Counted from the first letter of the stretch, positions 53,619 to 63,494 are shown. The stretch: DNA of 64,000 nucleotides from Actinacidiphila cocklensis (GCF_907177275.1 NZ_CAJSLV010000060.1:51573-115572); one strand, 5' to 3'. The notes: a model not told the origin generated them from the letters alone. Translations and numbers: made by a program.

Positions 53619-56600
53619 CGTGCTCCTGTGGGGACGGGGCCCGCCGGCACGAGGCCGGTCTGGACGAGCCTGACGGTGCGCCGGGTGACGAGCTGTGCCC
53701 GCCCGGGCGGCAGGGTGCGGGGTCTGGCCTCACCGATGAACTTGCCCTCCTCCTTGGGGTAGGAGAACAGCAGCGCCGGGTTGCCCAGCTCCCACATGCG
53801 GCGGATCAGCGGGTCCATCACGGAGCGCATCGCGCCCGAGGTGCTGCGCGCGACGATCAGGTGCAGCCCGATGTGGAGGCCCTGTGCGAGCAGCGGCACC
53901 AGGGGGCTCATCGGCGACGGCGAACCGGGCGCGCCGACGAGGAGGTCGTAGTCGTCGACGAGGACGAACAGCTGCGGACCGGCCCACCAATCACGCTTGT
54001 CCAGCTGCTCGGGGGTCACGTCGGCGCCGGGCAGCCGCCCGTCCACGGAGGCCGCCGCGCTCTCGGAGAGCCTGCCGAGCCCGTCGCTGTCGACAACGTA
54101 GCCGACGCGGTAGCTCTCGGGCACCTCCTTGAGCAGTCCGCGTCCGGGGTCGGCCAGCAGGATCCGGGCCTCCTCGGGGCCGTAGCGGCTGGTGACGGCA
54201 CGGATCGCCAGCCGCAGGGCGTTGGTCTTGCCGGTCTCGCCATCGCCGTAGACGAGCAGGTGGGGGGTGGCGCCGAAGTCGTGCCAGAGGGGGGCGAGCC
54301 GCTGCTCGTCCCAACCGAGGCAGAACTTCAGGTCGCGCGTGTCCGCGGGCGCCGGAAGCCGGCGGGCGTCCAGGGCGGTCGGGAGCAGGCGTACGCCCGG
54401 GGCGTTGCCGCCGTTCCAGAACGTGCCGATCTCGGCCACCGCGGCCTTGGTCGCGGCCGTCAGGTCGTCGGTGCCCGAGGAACTGTCCAGGCGGGGCAGC
54501 GCGGACAGGAAGTGGTGCCCGGCCTCCGTCAGGCCCCGGCCGGGCTGATGGGGCACGCCGGCCGCGGCCCGGGTGCCGACCTCGGACTCCATCGCGTCGC
54601 CCAGGCGCAGTTCCAGCTTGGTGCCGAGCAGATCCCGCACCCGGGGCCGCACTTCGGACCACCGCACCGCCGACACCACGATGTGCAGGCCGAACGACAG
54701 CCCGCGGGCCGCGAGTTCCATCACCCGCTGCTCCAGGTCCTCGAAGTCCTGACGGAGCGTGGCCCAGCCGTCGACCACCAGGAAGACGTCTCCGTAGGGG
54801 TCTTCGACCACGCCGTCGGCGCACAGCGCCCGGAAGGCGGCCATCGACTCCAGCCCCCTGGAGGTGAACAGCTGCTCCCGCTGCTCGACGAGCTGGGAGA
54901 GCTCCTCGACAGTGCGCAGGACCCGGTCGCGCTCCAGGCGGGTGGCCACCGAGCCGACGTGCGGGAGGCCGGCGGTGGACACCAGGCCGCCGCCGCCGAA
55001 GTCCAGGCAGTAGAACTGGACTTCCGCGGGCGTGTGGGTCAGCGCGAGCGACAGGATCAGGGTCCGCAGCAGCGTCGACTTGCCGGTCTGCGGCGCACCG
55101 ACGAGACCGATGTGCCCGTCGGCCCCTGAAAGGTCGGCAACCAGGAGTTCGCGCAGCTGCTCGAAGGGCCGGTCCACCAGCCCCAGCGGTACCCGCAGGG
55201 CGCCTTGGACACGGGGGTCGGCCGCGCCCATGCCGCGCTCGGGGTCAGGGACGATGCCGGGAAGCAGCTGGTCCAGGGCGGGTGACTCGGACAGCGGGGA
55301 CAGCCACACCTGCCGGGCCGGGGGTCCGCTCTCCTCCAGCCGTCCGACGAGGATGTCGAGCAGGCTGTCGTCCCTGCTGTCGCCGCCGTCGGCGGCCGTA
55401 CCGGCCTCGGTGCCCTGGTCGCGCCGTGCTCCCTCGGCGAGGAGGAGCAGGGCCGCCTGCTCCTCCTCCGCGCGGGCCGAGGCGAGCCGGCCCTGCTGCT
55501 CCAGGCCGAACGCCGTCACTTCGAGGACGGCTCCCTCCCGTCGCACGGCTTCCTCGGGGCCGGGGGGTGCGGGAGCGGCGCCGGAGACGTACGCGGCCTT
55601 GAACCGTACGAGGTTGGTGGTGTCGACCTTGAGGTAGCCGTTGCCGGGGGCGGAGGGCAGCTCGTAGGCGCTGGAGGCGCCGATCACGCTGCGGGACTCC
55701 ATGGAGGAGAAGGTGCGCAGCGCGATCCGGTACGACAGATGGCCCTCGACCCGGTGGATGCGCGACTCGTCCAAGCGCTGGGAGGCAAGCAGCAGGTGGA
55801 CGCCGAGGCTGCGTCCGAGACGGCCGATCGACACGAACAGCTCGACGAACTCCGGTTTGCCGGCGAGCAGTTCGGAGAACTCGTCCACGATGATCAGCAA
55901 GGACGGAAGCGGGGCCAGCGTGGCGCCCGCACCACGCGCCTTCTCGTACTCGTAGAGCGAGGCGAAACCGGCTTCGCGCAGCAGCTCCTGGCGGCGGATC
56001 ATCTCGCCGTTGATCGAGTCCCGCATGCGGTCGACGAGGGGCAGCTCGTCGGCGAGGTTGGTGATGACAGCCGAAGTGTGCGGCAGCCGATCCAGGTGGA
56101 GGAAGGTGGCGCCGCCCTTGAAGTCCACCAGGACCAGGTTGAGGATCTCCGAGGAGTGGGTTGCGGCCAGTCCCATCACGAGCGTGCGCAGCAGCTCGCT
56201 CTTGCCGGAGCCGGTCGCACCGATCAGCAGCCCGTGCGGGCCCATGCCGCCCTGCGCGGACTCCTTGAGGTCGAGTTCGACGACCTCCCCGTCCTCGGTG
56301 ACGCCGATCGGCACCTTGAGCCGGGCGTGCTGGGCCAGCCGCGGGCGCCATGTGCTGTGGACGTCGAAACGGCGCACGTCACGGATGTTGAGCATGGTGG
56401 TCAGGTCGAAGTCGGACTCCAGCGGACGGTCCACGAGATCGACGCCACCGCTGGTGCGCATGGGGGCCAGGACACGGCCCAGGGTCTCCGCCTCCGTGGA
56501 GCCGAGCCGGTCGGCAAGGCCGGAGGCGATCTCGGTGTCGACGGGGAAGTCGACCCGGTCGCCGTGGACGGCGAGCCGGAGGACCTTCGGGCCTCCGGGT

Positions 56601-57643
56601 ACCGCGCCGGTGAGATCGAGCAGCACCACCCCGCGTATGCCGGCGCCCAGCAGCCGGGAGGCGGCGGGAATCTGCACGCCTTGGGCGACGACCACCGTTA
56701 ACGGCTCGGCGACGCTCGGCGAGGACTCGGGGTCGTGGTCAGGGCGGTCGCGCACGTCGGGTCCGAGCAGGCCGAGCAGCGAGTCGTGGTCGCCGGCCGC
56801 CAGTCGGACAGGTCCCGCACCGTCCTCCTCGTGCGGATGGGCGTTGTGCGGAAGCCATTTGAGCCAGTCCCACTCGCGGTGCGCGCCGGCATCGCCGAGC
56901 ACGGCGATCCGCAGTTCGTCGGGGGAGTGCAGAACCGCGAGCTGGCCGAGCATCGCGCGGGCCAGGGCGAGTGCACCGTCGGTCTCACCGGTGAACTCCA
57001 CGCTGGTGAAACGCTGCAGCGACACGGGCACGGGCAGCAGGGGCACCGTCTGGTGCGCCTTGGTGAACCGGCGCAGCGAGATCGCGCACAGCGGCTCCAG
57101 GTCCTCCACCGGCCTGGTCTGCGGCGGCACGAACTCCAAGGCCGCGCGGCGGGTGCCGAGTCCGATCCGGACGCGGGCGAAGTCCTCATGGCCCGGACGG
57201 CGTTCCCACAGACGAGGTCCCCTGGCGAACGCCCACAGATCGCCGGGTGCCGGGTTGTCCCACATCAGCGCCGCACGCTGCCGCTCGGCCTCCTGGCGGG
57301 CCTGCTTGCGTTTCTGGCCGAGGTAGCGCAGGTAGTCCCGTCGTTCCGCCCGCATGCGGCGGCGCCGGTCCGAGCCCTGGCGGCCGACCTGTGTGAAGGT
57401 CATGCCGACCATGGCGATGCCCATCATTCCGGACATCAGGTAGGTGGACGGCCCTGCGTTGCCGACCGAGAACATCATCACCATGGCCCCGGTTCCCAGG
57501 CCCATGGGGAGGTACATCATCACCGAGCCGAAGTCGGCGCCGGCCGGCTCTCCGAGCACGGGAGGCTCGGCGAGTTCGACCTGCCCCTCCGGCATGGGCG
57601 GGCCTTCGGCGCGCGGAGCGCGCTTGGCAACTGCGGTGCTCAC
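53615..57643 (-). CDS. eccC: Type VII secretion ATPase EccC (fused EccCa-EccCb)
   Basis: A 1,342-residue FtsK/SpoIIIE-type motor that recognises substrates and powers export. The GTG at 57643 (VSTAVAKRAPRAEG) follows GGGAG; the frame is open 74 codons further but that part lacks family similarity. Two membrane helices lie at ~40-80 (MMYLPMGLGTGAMVMMFSV, YLMSGMMGIAMVGMTF). Three ATPase domains follow with Walker A GATGSGKSELLR (~478), GAPQTGKSTLLR (~851) and GDGETGKTNALR (~1134). The first also has NLVLVDFKGGATF and LLIIVDEFSELL. All three P-loops keep the Lys, unlike many EccCs whose later domains are degenerate. First gene of the locus; stop overlaps eccD. Confidence 0.95.
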   Translation of the reverse strand: MSTAVAKRAPRAEGPPMPEGQVELAEPPVLGEPAGADFGSVMMYLPMGLGTGAMVMMFSVGNAGPSTYLMSGMMGIAMVGMTFTQVGRQGSDRRRRMRAERRDYLRYLGQKRKQARQEAERQRAALMWDNPAPGDLWAFARGPRLWERRPGHEDFARVRIGLGTRRAALEFVPPQTRPVEDLEPLCAISLRRFTKAHQTVPLLPVPVSLQRFTSVEFTGETDGALALARAMLGQLAVLHSPDELRIAVLGDAGAHREWDWLKWLPHNAHPHEEDGAGPVRLAAGDHDSLLGLLGPDVRDRPDHDPESSPSVAEPLTVVVAQGVQIPAASRLLGAGIRGVVLLDLTGAVPGGPKVLRLAVHGDRVDFPVDTEIASGLADRLGSTEAETLGRVLAPMRTSGGVDLVDRPLESDFDLTTMLNIRDVRRFDVHSTWRPRLAQHARLKVPIGVTEDGEVVELDLKESAQGGMGPHGLLIGATGSGKSELLRTLVMGLAATHSSEILNLVLVDFKGGATFLHLDRLPHTSAVITNLADELPLVDRMRDSINGEMIRRQELLREAGFASLYEYEKARGAGATLAPLPSLLIIVDEFSELLAGKPEFVELFVSIGRLGRSLGVHLLLASQRLDESRIHRVEGHLSYRIALRTFSSMESRSVIGASSAYELPSAPGNGYLKVDTTNLVRFKAAYVSGAAPAPPGPEEAVRREGAVLEVTAFGLEQQGRLASARAEEEQAALLLLAEGARRDQGTEAGTAADGGDSRDDSLLDILVGRLEESGPPARQVWLSPLSESPALDQLLPGIVPDPERGMGAADPRVQGALRVPLGLVDRPFEQLRELLVADLSGADGHIGLVGAPQTGKSTLLRTLILSLALTHTPAEVQFYCLDFGGGGLVSTAGLPHVGSVATRLERDRVLRTVEELSQLVEQREQLFTSRGLESMAAFRALCADGVVEDPYGDVFLVVDGWATLRQDFEDLEQRVMELAARGLSFGLHIVVSAVRWSEVRPRVRDLLGTKLELRLGDAMESEVGTRAAAGVPHQPGRGLTEAGHHFLSALPRLDSSSGTDDLTAATKAAVAEIGTFWNGGNAPGVRLLPTALDARRLPAPADTRDLKFCLGWDEQRLAPLWHDFGATPHLLVYGDGETGKTNALRLAIRAVTSRYGPEEARILLADPGRGLLKEVPESYRVGYVVDSDGLGRLSESAAASVDGRLPGADVTPEQLDKRDWWAGPQLFVLVDDYDLLVGAPGSPSPMSPLVPLLAQGLHIGLHLIVARSTSGAMRSVMDPLIRRMWELGNPALLFSYPKEEGKFIGEARPRTLPPGRAQLVTRRTVRLVQTGLVPAGPVPTGAR

Positions 57644-57919
57644 CCTGCTCTCCCGCTTCCTGCTCTCTCTACGGCCTACGGCCTGCTGACCTCGTCTGGA
57701 GCCTAGGCAGAGCACCTTCGGCCACCCCGCCCCCGCGGGCGTTTTCCGCCCCGGGAGGCAGGCAAGTTGGCCGAACGGGCAGACCCGGCACACGCACGCC
57801 GCACGGGTGCGGCCGCGAGGATCGAGCTGCCGGGCCGGAGGCCGCGCGGACAGCAGCGCGCGCAAGGCTCCGCGGCGGTCCTGACGTCGGAAGGAGACCC
57901 GGCCCCGAGCCCGGCTGGG

Positions 57920-58150
57920 GAACGGTCATGACCGGCCCATGAAGCCAGGAGGCCAGGAAGGATCCCGCTCATCTCGGCCAAGTGCTCCCCGTACGACCGG
58001 CGGCCGGAGCTCGGGACGACCACCGCGGTGACACCGGTCGCGGCCGGCATGACCTCCCGCCAGGTCCGCGGGTAGCCGTGCAGCCGCACGAGGGCCGGGT
58101 CGTGGCCGCCGGCCGCGAGGCCGAGCGCCTCCGCGGTCCCCAGAGACAAG
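57920..58150 (-). pseudogene. Alpha/beta-hydrolase fragment
   Basis: The frame contains LVRLHGYPRTWREVMPAATGVTAVVVP, which matches the oxyanion-hole His-Gly region of epoxide hydrolase/haloalkane dehalogenase-type proteins. It breaks off before the nucleophile elbow. A short ISGILPGLLASW-like stretch follows out of context. No start, nucleophile or His is present. The rest of 57644-58330 holds no supported gene, so the eccC promoter presumably lies there. Confidence 0.5.
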
Positions 58151-58329
58151 GAAGTTGTGCTGACTGGCAACAGCAAGGGCGCGACTCACAGGGACTCCTC
58201 CTGACCACGGCGAGGTCGACGGCCGCGACCGGCGCCGGAGGCGGCCTGTTCGGTGTCGTCATGGCCGTCTTCGATCACGCGCCGGTCGATCGTGCTGTGC
58301 CCCAGAACATCACCCGGGCCGTCCCGTTC

Positions 58330-58690
58330 GCACCGGGGTCACCCCCCAGCCCTCGGCGAACACCGGCACCCCAGGGCGCGGTGGGATGCCGGCGTCCTTC
58401 AGGATTTTTTACCGCGGTCGGCCTCCGCGGTGGGGTCGGGATCGGGCGGCGTGCCGGCGGGTGACCTGGTCACGGTGCCGGCGCAGGACCGTGTCCCGGG
58501 CGCACCAGTAGCCGCAAGCGCCGAAGAACACCCTTCGGGAGGCCGTGCAGGAGCGCTGCCAGAAATGCTCGATCGCCCGCTGTGAATCCGCCCCGTCGCC
58601 CGTTCAGCTGCCGCGCCAGTACTGCTTCACGGCATCGGGACTTGAGCCCGTCCAGTTCTGCCTTCATCTGAACGGGCTGTTCGCACGGAC
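58330..58690 (-). pseudogene. Internally deleted rve-type transposase remnant
   Basis: The frame has GDRAFLAALLHGLPKGVLRRLRLLVRPG, then (other frame) LVRP-like bases, then KILKDAGIPPRPGVPVF. These match the N-terminal third and the EILKDHGIPPAP segment of the rve-type transposases at 17-18 kb and 61-62 kb, with the stretch between deleted and the catalytic core missing. Confidence 0.6.
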
Positions 58691-58721
58691 CAGAAGTCGG
58701 TCCGTGCGAACAGCCCGTTCA
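58671..58721 (-). terminator. Strong 22-bp hairpin downstream of the GH27 gene
   Basis: Two perfect 22-bp arms (58671-58692 and 58700-58721; the arm core is CTGTTCGCACGGACC) are separated by 7 bases. The hairpin lies 30 bases past the stop of the GH27 gene and is symmetrical, so it could stop transcription from both sides. Confidence 0.8.
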
Positions 58722-58750
58722 ATCAGGAACGATGGTCACGACTCGGTTCG

Positions 58751-60496
58751 TCAGGCCACCTTGACGCCGGACCCGAGGGTCCACTTCTGGTTGGCGCCTC
58801 CGTTGCAGTTCCACAACTCCAGGCCGGAGCCGTTGGGGTTGGTGGCCCCGGTGACGTCGAGGCAGAGCCCGGACTGAACGCCGGTGATCGTGCCGTCGGA
58901 GTTGACGTTCCACTGCTGGTTGGTGCCGCCGTTGCAGTCGTAGATCTCAACGTGCGTACCGGCGGTGGTAGCGCCGCCGTGGGCGTCGAAGCACTTGCCC
59001 AGCACCTTCAGCGTCTTGGCCGAGGAGCTGTAGGTGATCTTCTGGTTGGCGCCGCCGTTGCAGTCCCACACGGCCATCTGAGTGCCGTTCACCAGGGTGC
59101 TGTTCGGGTCGTCGGCACAGCGGCCGGAGAGGCCACTGGTCAGGTTGCCGCCGACCGGAGTCGAGGAGCCGGACGGGGTGACCTTGAACAACGCGGACTC
59201 GTGCGGGGCCAGACTCCGGCTGACGGAGTTGGTGAGGGTCTCGTTCGACTTGCCCCAAAGGTTGCGCACCGTGGCGGAACCGCTGAACCCGAGGTCGGAG
59301 AAGTTAGCCGTCACCGTCGCGTTGCCGGCCCGGTCGGAACGGTTGAACAACGCCACCGTGTAGCTGCCGTCCGGGTTCTTCTGCCTCGTGGCCCACACCT
59401 GCAGGTCGTTGTTGTTCGAGATCTGGCTCGCCACCACGGAGTCGGTCTGGTTGACGTTGGTGACCTCGGCGTTCTTCAGCATGTTGAGGTCACCGGCGTC
59501 CAGGTTGGTCAGGTCGCTCCCCAGCATCATCACCGACCGCGTGATCGCCCACAGAGTGATCTGGCTCTGCCGCTCGTTCACGGTCAGACCATTGTGGTCA
59601 CCGTTGCCGACTTCGATCGAGTCCGGGTCGTTCCAGCCACCCGGACCGGCGTACTGCCCCCACTGAGCCAGGTTCGCCCAACGGGGCCCGACGTTGCTCC
59701 AGGTGGTGAGGGTCGAGCAGTAGCACTCGATGTCCCCACCCGTCCGCCAGCTGTTGGAGTACTGCTGCCAGGTCTTGATGTTGTTGATGTCCAGGGTGTT
59801 CGACAGGCCCAGGTGGATGGTGCGGCCGGTCTGGTTCAGCGCCTTCGACCAGGCGATGACGTCGTTCTGGTCGCTGGTGTGCACGCCGTCGATCTTGATG
59901 TAGTCGACCCCGTAGGAGGCGAACAGGTTCGCCCACGAGTTCACGAACGCCTGTGCCGCGGTGGGGTTCTTGTTGTAGTCGATGAAGTACATGACATCGC
60001 CGAACCCGCCGTAGTTCGACTCGAAGGTCGACGTACTCGAGACGATGTCCCGTGCGTGGTACGACGTGCCCTCGATCGGGGTGTTCTGGTCGTACGCCGC
60101 CTTCGGGATGCCCGGCGTCACGTACATGCCGAACTTCTCACCCAGGCCATGGATGAAGTCGCCCAGGTTCTTCATGCCGTCCGGGAACTTGCCGGTGTCG
60201 ACGACCCAGCGACCGTACTGATCGACGGTGGTGCCGGGGTTCTTGATGTAGTAGTCGTCCAGGTTGATGTACTTGTAACCCGCAGACATCAGGCCCGAGT
60301 CGTGCATCGCCTGAGCCTGGGCCTTGATCTTGGCCTCGGTCGGGTTGTTTCTGATGGAGCTCCAACTGCTCCAGCCCATCGGCGGCGTCCGCGACGCACC
60401 GTTGTCCTGGGCTTGCGCGGGCGGCGAGCCCGCCAGGGTGGACATGAAGAGCGACGACACCAGGGCAACCGTCGCGACGAGCGCGCGCTTGGACAT
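58751..60496 (-). CDS. Secreted GH27 alpha-galactosidase with ricin (CBM13) domain
   Basis: A 581-residue enzyme from ATG 60496 with GAAGGAG upstream. The signal peptide is MSKRALVATVALVSSLFMSTLAGSPPAQAQ. The GH27 TIM barrel (about 35-340) has TPPMGWSSWSSIR, GYKYINLDDYYIK, nucleophile Asp in VDYIKIDGVHTSDQND and the acid/base Asp region in GPGGWNDPDSIEVGNG. A beta-sandwich domain ends FKVTPSG near 445. The last 130 residues are a ricin-type beta-trefoil with three QxW repeats (GGANQKITY, GGTNQQWNV, GGANQKWTL). It cleaves terminal alpha-galactose, and possibly beta-L-arabinopyranose, from plant glycans. A palindrome lies just upstream and a strong hairpin downstream. Confidence 0.94.
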   Translation of the reverse strand: MSKRALVATVALVSSLFMSTLAGSPPAQAQDNGASRTPPMGWSSWSSIRNNPTEAKIKAQAQAMHDSGLMSAGYKYINLDDYYIKNPGTTVDQYGRWVVDTGKFPDGMKNLGDFIHGLGEKFGMYVTPGIPKAAYDQNTPIEGTSYHARDIVSSTSTFESNYGGFGDVMYFIDYNKNPTAAQAFVNSWANLFASYGVDYIKIDGVHTSDQNDVIAWSKALNQTGRTIHLGLSNTLDINNIKTWQQYSNSWRTGGDIECYCSTLTTWSNVGPRWANLAQWGQYAGPGGWNDPDSIEVGNGDHNGLTVNERQSQITLWAITRSVMMLGSDLTNLDAGDLNMLKNAEVTNVNQTDSVVASQISNNNDLQVWATRQKNPDGSYTVALFNRSDRAGNATVTANFSDLGFSGSATVRNLWGKSNETLTNSVSRSLAPHESALFKVTPSGSSTPVGGNLTSGLSGRCADDPNSTLVNGTQMAVWDCNGGANQKITYSSSAKTLKVLGKCFDAHGGATTAGTHVEIYDCNGGTNQQWNVNSDGTITGVQSGLCLDVTGATNPNGSGLELWNCNGGANQKWTLGSGVKVA

Positions 60497-60536
60497 GACT
60501 CTCCTTCGAGTCGGTTCACTTCCCGTCAGGTGTTTT

Positions 60537-60550
60537 ATACGGTTCCGTAT
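60537..60550. promoter_or_regulatory. Operator-like palindrome upstream of the GH27 gene
   Basis: ATACGGTTCCGTAT is a 6-2-6 inverted repeat centred about 47 bases upstream of the GH27 start, overlapping or adjoining the expected promoter. It is probably a repressor site. It differs from the LacI-type box near the GH62 gene, so a different regulator is likely. Confidence 0.5.
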
Positions 60551-60759
60551 TGAGCCCTAGTGTTCGATCAGGTGTCAATACATCCACCCAAGTGAACGTG
60601 ATCGGACAGATTAATTCAGTTGCGGACGGCCACGGCAGCTGTAGTTCGTTGATCGGTGGGTCTGGCCAAGTGGTTGCTGCGGCGGTGATGTTGCAGCGGC
60701 GGTGCGCTTGGGCGGCCTGGCCCAGACTCTTGCTTCCGAGCGGGACAGGCCGGGAGTTT

Positions 60760-61012
60760 CCCGGCACGGCTGTGAGCTCCTCGTCGTCGCGGGGCACGGA
60801 GGAGTACGCGGTCCAGGTGCCCGCGGGGGCCAAGGTGCGGTTGGCGCTCCATGGTCCGCTCGGCGAGCTGGCGCCGGCGTACATGGTGTCGTCGGTGATC
60901 CAGCCGGTCGGGCTGGAGCCGAGGACGAAGCACCGGCGGCCGGATTTCACATCGCCGGCGCCTCGTGGCCGGCCACGGTGGCCACGTTGGCGGCCACCGA
61001 GAGGTAGTCGGC
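60760..61012 (-). pseudogene. GH43-like glycosidase fragment
   Basis: One frame gives ADYLSVAANVATVAGHEAPAM and stops. The next frame continues SGRRCFVLGSSPTGWITDDTMYAGASSPSGPWSANRTLAPAGTWTAYSS. This is a piece of a secreted five-bladed GH43 enzyme (galactan/arabinan type) spanning the EAPAM motif with its catalytic Glu. Upstream and downstream parts are missing and a frameshift splits it. It sits behind the GH27 promoter region, so two glycosidases may once have been adjacent. The rest of 60551-61391 holds no supported gene. Confidence 0.6.
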
Positions 61013-61391
61013 GGCGTTCGTCGGAGAAGCTGGTGCGTAGCGTGCTGTCGTGCTTGTTTCTCGGTCAGGGGCTCTCGGAAAAAGAGCACAGAAGCAAACA
61101 GCCCACGGCGGGAGAGTGCGCAGCTGCGCGACGCGTCGACAGTGACCTACGGCGAGCAGTGGCCGCTCCCGGGGCGTCCAGGCGGCGACGGTCCCAAAAA
61201 TCTCATATATGAGCGGGGATGACAGTAGGACTCCCGCATGCGCTGGTCAAGGCATCCGCCGATTCTCCAGCTCGACAGGGAAGACGGACGTACGCGTTCT
61301 CTTCGCCGGGTCCCTGGTGGCCGAGGCTCATGTCGGGGGCGCGGGGGAGGGGCGTTCGGCCCTGCGGGTGCCTATAAATCATCCGGCCTGG

Positions 61392-62483
61392 TCACGCGGC
61401 ATGGTGGTACTGGTGGAGTGTCCCGCCGAGTCGGTCTCGTCGATGGACTTCGAGACGTCTGATCTGTGCTGGTTCGTTGAGTGGGTGGGAGAGTGGTCGG
61501 AGTGGAGCGGCTTGGTCCAGGGCCCGGTGGGGTCTGTGCCCGTTGTAGAAGGTCTCGAACTCCTCGAGTGCGTGGAGGAGGTGGCTCTGGCGCCAGATCA
61601 GGGTTCTGTCGAGGAGTTCGTGCCGGCAGGTCTGTATCCAGCGCTCCATGATGGAGTTCATGCGCGGCATCCGGACACCGCTCTTGACGATCTCGATTCC
61701 GGCGTCGGCGAGCAGGGCGTCGAAGGCGGCGGTGAACTTGGAGTCGCGGTCGCGGATGAGGAACTTGGCTGTGCTGCTTGCGTCTTGGAGGTCCATGAGG
61801 AGGTTGCGGCCGAGCTGTACCACCCACCCTGCGGTGGGGTGTGCGGTGGCGCCCAGGATCCGGATGCGGCGGGTGGAGTGCTCGATGACGGCGAAGACGT
61901 ACAGGCGCGCCCCGGTCAGGGTGCAGCTCTCGAAGAAGTCGCAGGCGAGCAGGGCGCTGGCCTGGCCGCGCAGGAAGGCGGCCCAGGTGGTGTTCTGGCG
62001 TTCCGGAGCCGGTGGGATGCCGTGGTCCTTGAGGATCTCCCAGACGGTGGACGCGGCGACCTTGATGCCCAGGGCGGCGAGCTCGCCGTGGATGCGCCGA
62101 TACCCCCACGAGGAGTTCTCGCGAACCAGACGGAGGATGAGGGCGCGGATGGAGCGGACAGTGGGTGGTCGTCCGCGCCGCTTGGGTGCACAGGTCGCGG
62201 CGTGGCGCCGTTTGAGTAGGTCGCGGTGCCATCGCATGATCGTGTCGGGACGTAGCAGCAGCAGGAAGTTCCGGAGCTTGTCCGTCGGGAGGTGATGGAG
62301 CAGGCCGGAGAGGATCACCCGGTCGGTGTCGGTGAAGGTGGGCTTGCCGACCTGGCTTTGGAGAACCAGCAGTTGATGCCGGAGGGCAAGGATCTCGATG
62401 TCATTGTCGCGATCGCACACCGGTAGCAGGCGAAGGACGGCGAAGGCGTTGGTCGCGGCGAGATAGGCCAGGCGCGGGAGCAC
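61392..62483 (-). CDS. Transposase, integrase-core (rve) DDE type
   Basis: An intact 363-residue protein from GTG 62483 (MLPRLAYLAATNAFAVLRLLPVCDRDNDIEILALRHQ). It has the helix-turn-helix, linker RRGRPPTVRSIRALILRL and NSSWGYRRIHGELAALGIKVAASTVWEIL, then a catalytic core with CDFFESCTLTGARLYVFAVIEHSTRR, KFLIRDRDSKFTAAFDALL and MNSIMERWIQTCRHELLDRTLIW. It ends GGTLHQYHHAA. All DDE residues are present. It is the closest intact relative of the broken copy at 16935-18030 and of the one at 8689-9786. Confidence 0.85.
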   Translation of the reverse strand: MLPRLAYLAATNAFAVLRLLPVCDRDNDIEILALRHQLLVLQSQVGKPTFTDTDRVILSGLLHHLPTDKLRNFLLLLRPDTIMRWHRDLLKRRHAATCAPKRRGRPPTVRSIRALILRLVRENSSWGYRRIHGELAALGIKVAASTVWEILKDHGIPPAPERQNTTWAAFLRGQASALLACDFFESCTLTGARLYVFAVIEHSTRRIRILGATAHPTAGWVVQLGRNLLMDLQDASSTAKFLIRDRDSKFTAAFDALLADAGIEIVKSGVRMPRMNSIMERWIQTCRHELLDRTLIWRQSHLLHALEEFETFYNGHRPHRALDQAAPLRPLSHPLNEPAQIRRLEVHRRDRLGGTLHQYHHAA

Positions 62484-62649
62484 GATAGATCATGATGCCT
62501 CGATGCCGTGCGCAGGTGCAGACATCGAGGGCCAGCAGCAGACCAGCGATCAAGGCCGTGACCTGGGCGGATGATTTATCGGCACCCACAGTGCCGCAGC
62601 GGGGAGCAGAGGACGCTGAGTTGCTCGTGCTCGGGCATTAGCTTGATCT

Positions 62650-63490
62650 TTATCGTCGGCGGCCGTAGTGCACTTCGAGTGATTCGGCGCGTTTGGCGGT
62701 TTTCCCCGGTGTGTGGCGGGGTGCTCTCGTAGGGTTGCTCGATCCGCGGGGGCGTCCTGGGCCGGGGCGGGAGGGTTTTGGCGCTGCCGCGGGGCGGGCG
62801 GTCTTCGCGTGGATGTTGCGAAACCCTCGCCGGACCCGGGCGGGTGTCAACTTGCGGGAGGGAAGCGGGCGTTCCCATGGGCGGCGCAGGTCCGTCGCGG
62901 CTGGTCGGGCGAGCCACAGTTGGGTGTGTGCGGCGATGATGAGCCTCGTCCACAGGTCCGCGCTGGTCGGGTCGCGGAGCTTGGGCACGGTCCAGCCCAG
63001 TGTCTGCTTCATCAGGCGGAAGGTGTGTTCCAGGTCGAATCTGCGCAGGTAGGCCTGCCACAGTTGGTCGACGTGGGAGGGGTCGGCTCCGGTTCGGGAG
63101 GACCACAGCCACACCGGGTCGGGATTGCGTCCGCCGGGCAGGTGCTCGACAGTGAGGCGGATCACGAGGCCGTGCAGGAGGGGGAGTTCGACGTTCTGGT
63201 CGGTGATCCAGGCCGAGCGGCGGGTGAGCCGGGGGTGGAGCCGGTCCCATGCCTGGGCGGTCGCGGTGCCGTTGCGGGTGGTGTCGGTTCGGGTCTCGGT
63301 CTGCGGGTCCCCCCAGGTGGTGGGCCTGGCCAGGGCGAACGGGGCGCCGTGCATGCGGGGGCGGCCCGGCCGGGGTGCCGCGTTGTGCGGGGCGGGGGTC
63401 ACGGGCCAGGACGCGGTCCGAGCGGAGCCTGCCGCATACCTCCACGGGCAGGTCGGCGAGCAGGAAGGCCAGACGGGCCAGGTCGTAGCC
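62650..63490 (-). pseudogene. DDE transposase (IS4-like) with disrupted N-terminus
   Basis: The C-terminal 220 residues are intact: FALARPTTWGDPQTETRTDTTRNGTATAQAWDRLHPRL, VWLWSSRTGADPSHVDQLWQAYLRRFDLEHTFRLMKQTLGWTVPKLRDP, AAHTQLWLARP and LTPARVRRGFRNIH. This is the family seen in many Streptomyces with the LEHTFRL..KQTLGWT motif. Before that the frame shifts (LARLAFLLADLPVEVCGRLRSDRVLARDP is in a different frame), and the N-terminal third is missing where another IS end begins at about 63495. Inactive. Confidence 0.7.
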
Positions 63491-63494
63491 GTGC

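Noticed and set aside
57644..57865. 74-codon N-terminal extension of EccC
   Set aside because: Cys/Arg/Pro-rich, no match to EccC N-termini; the GTG at 57643 has GGGAG upstream and gives the normal length.
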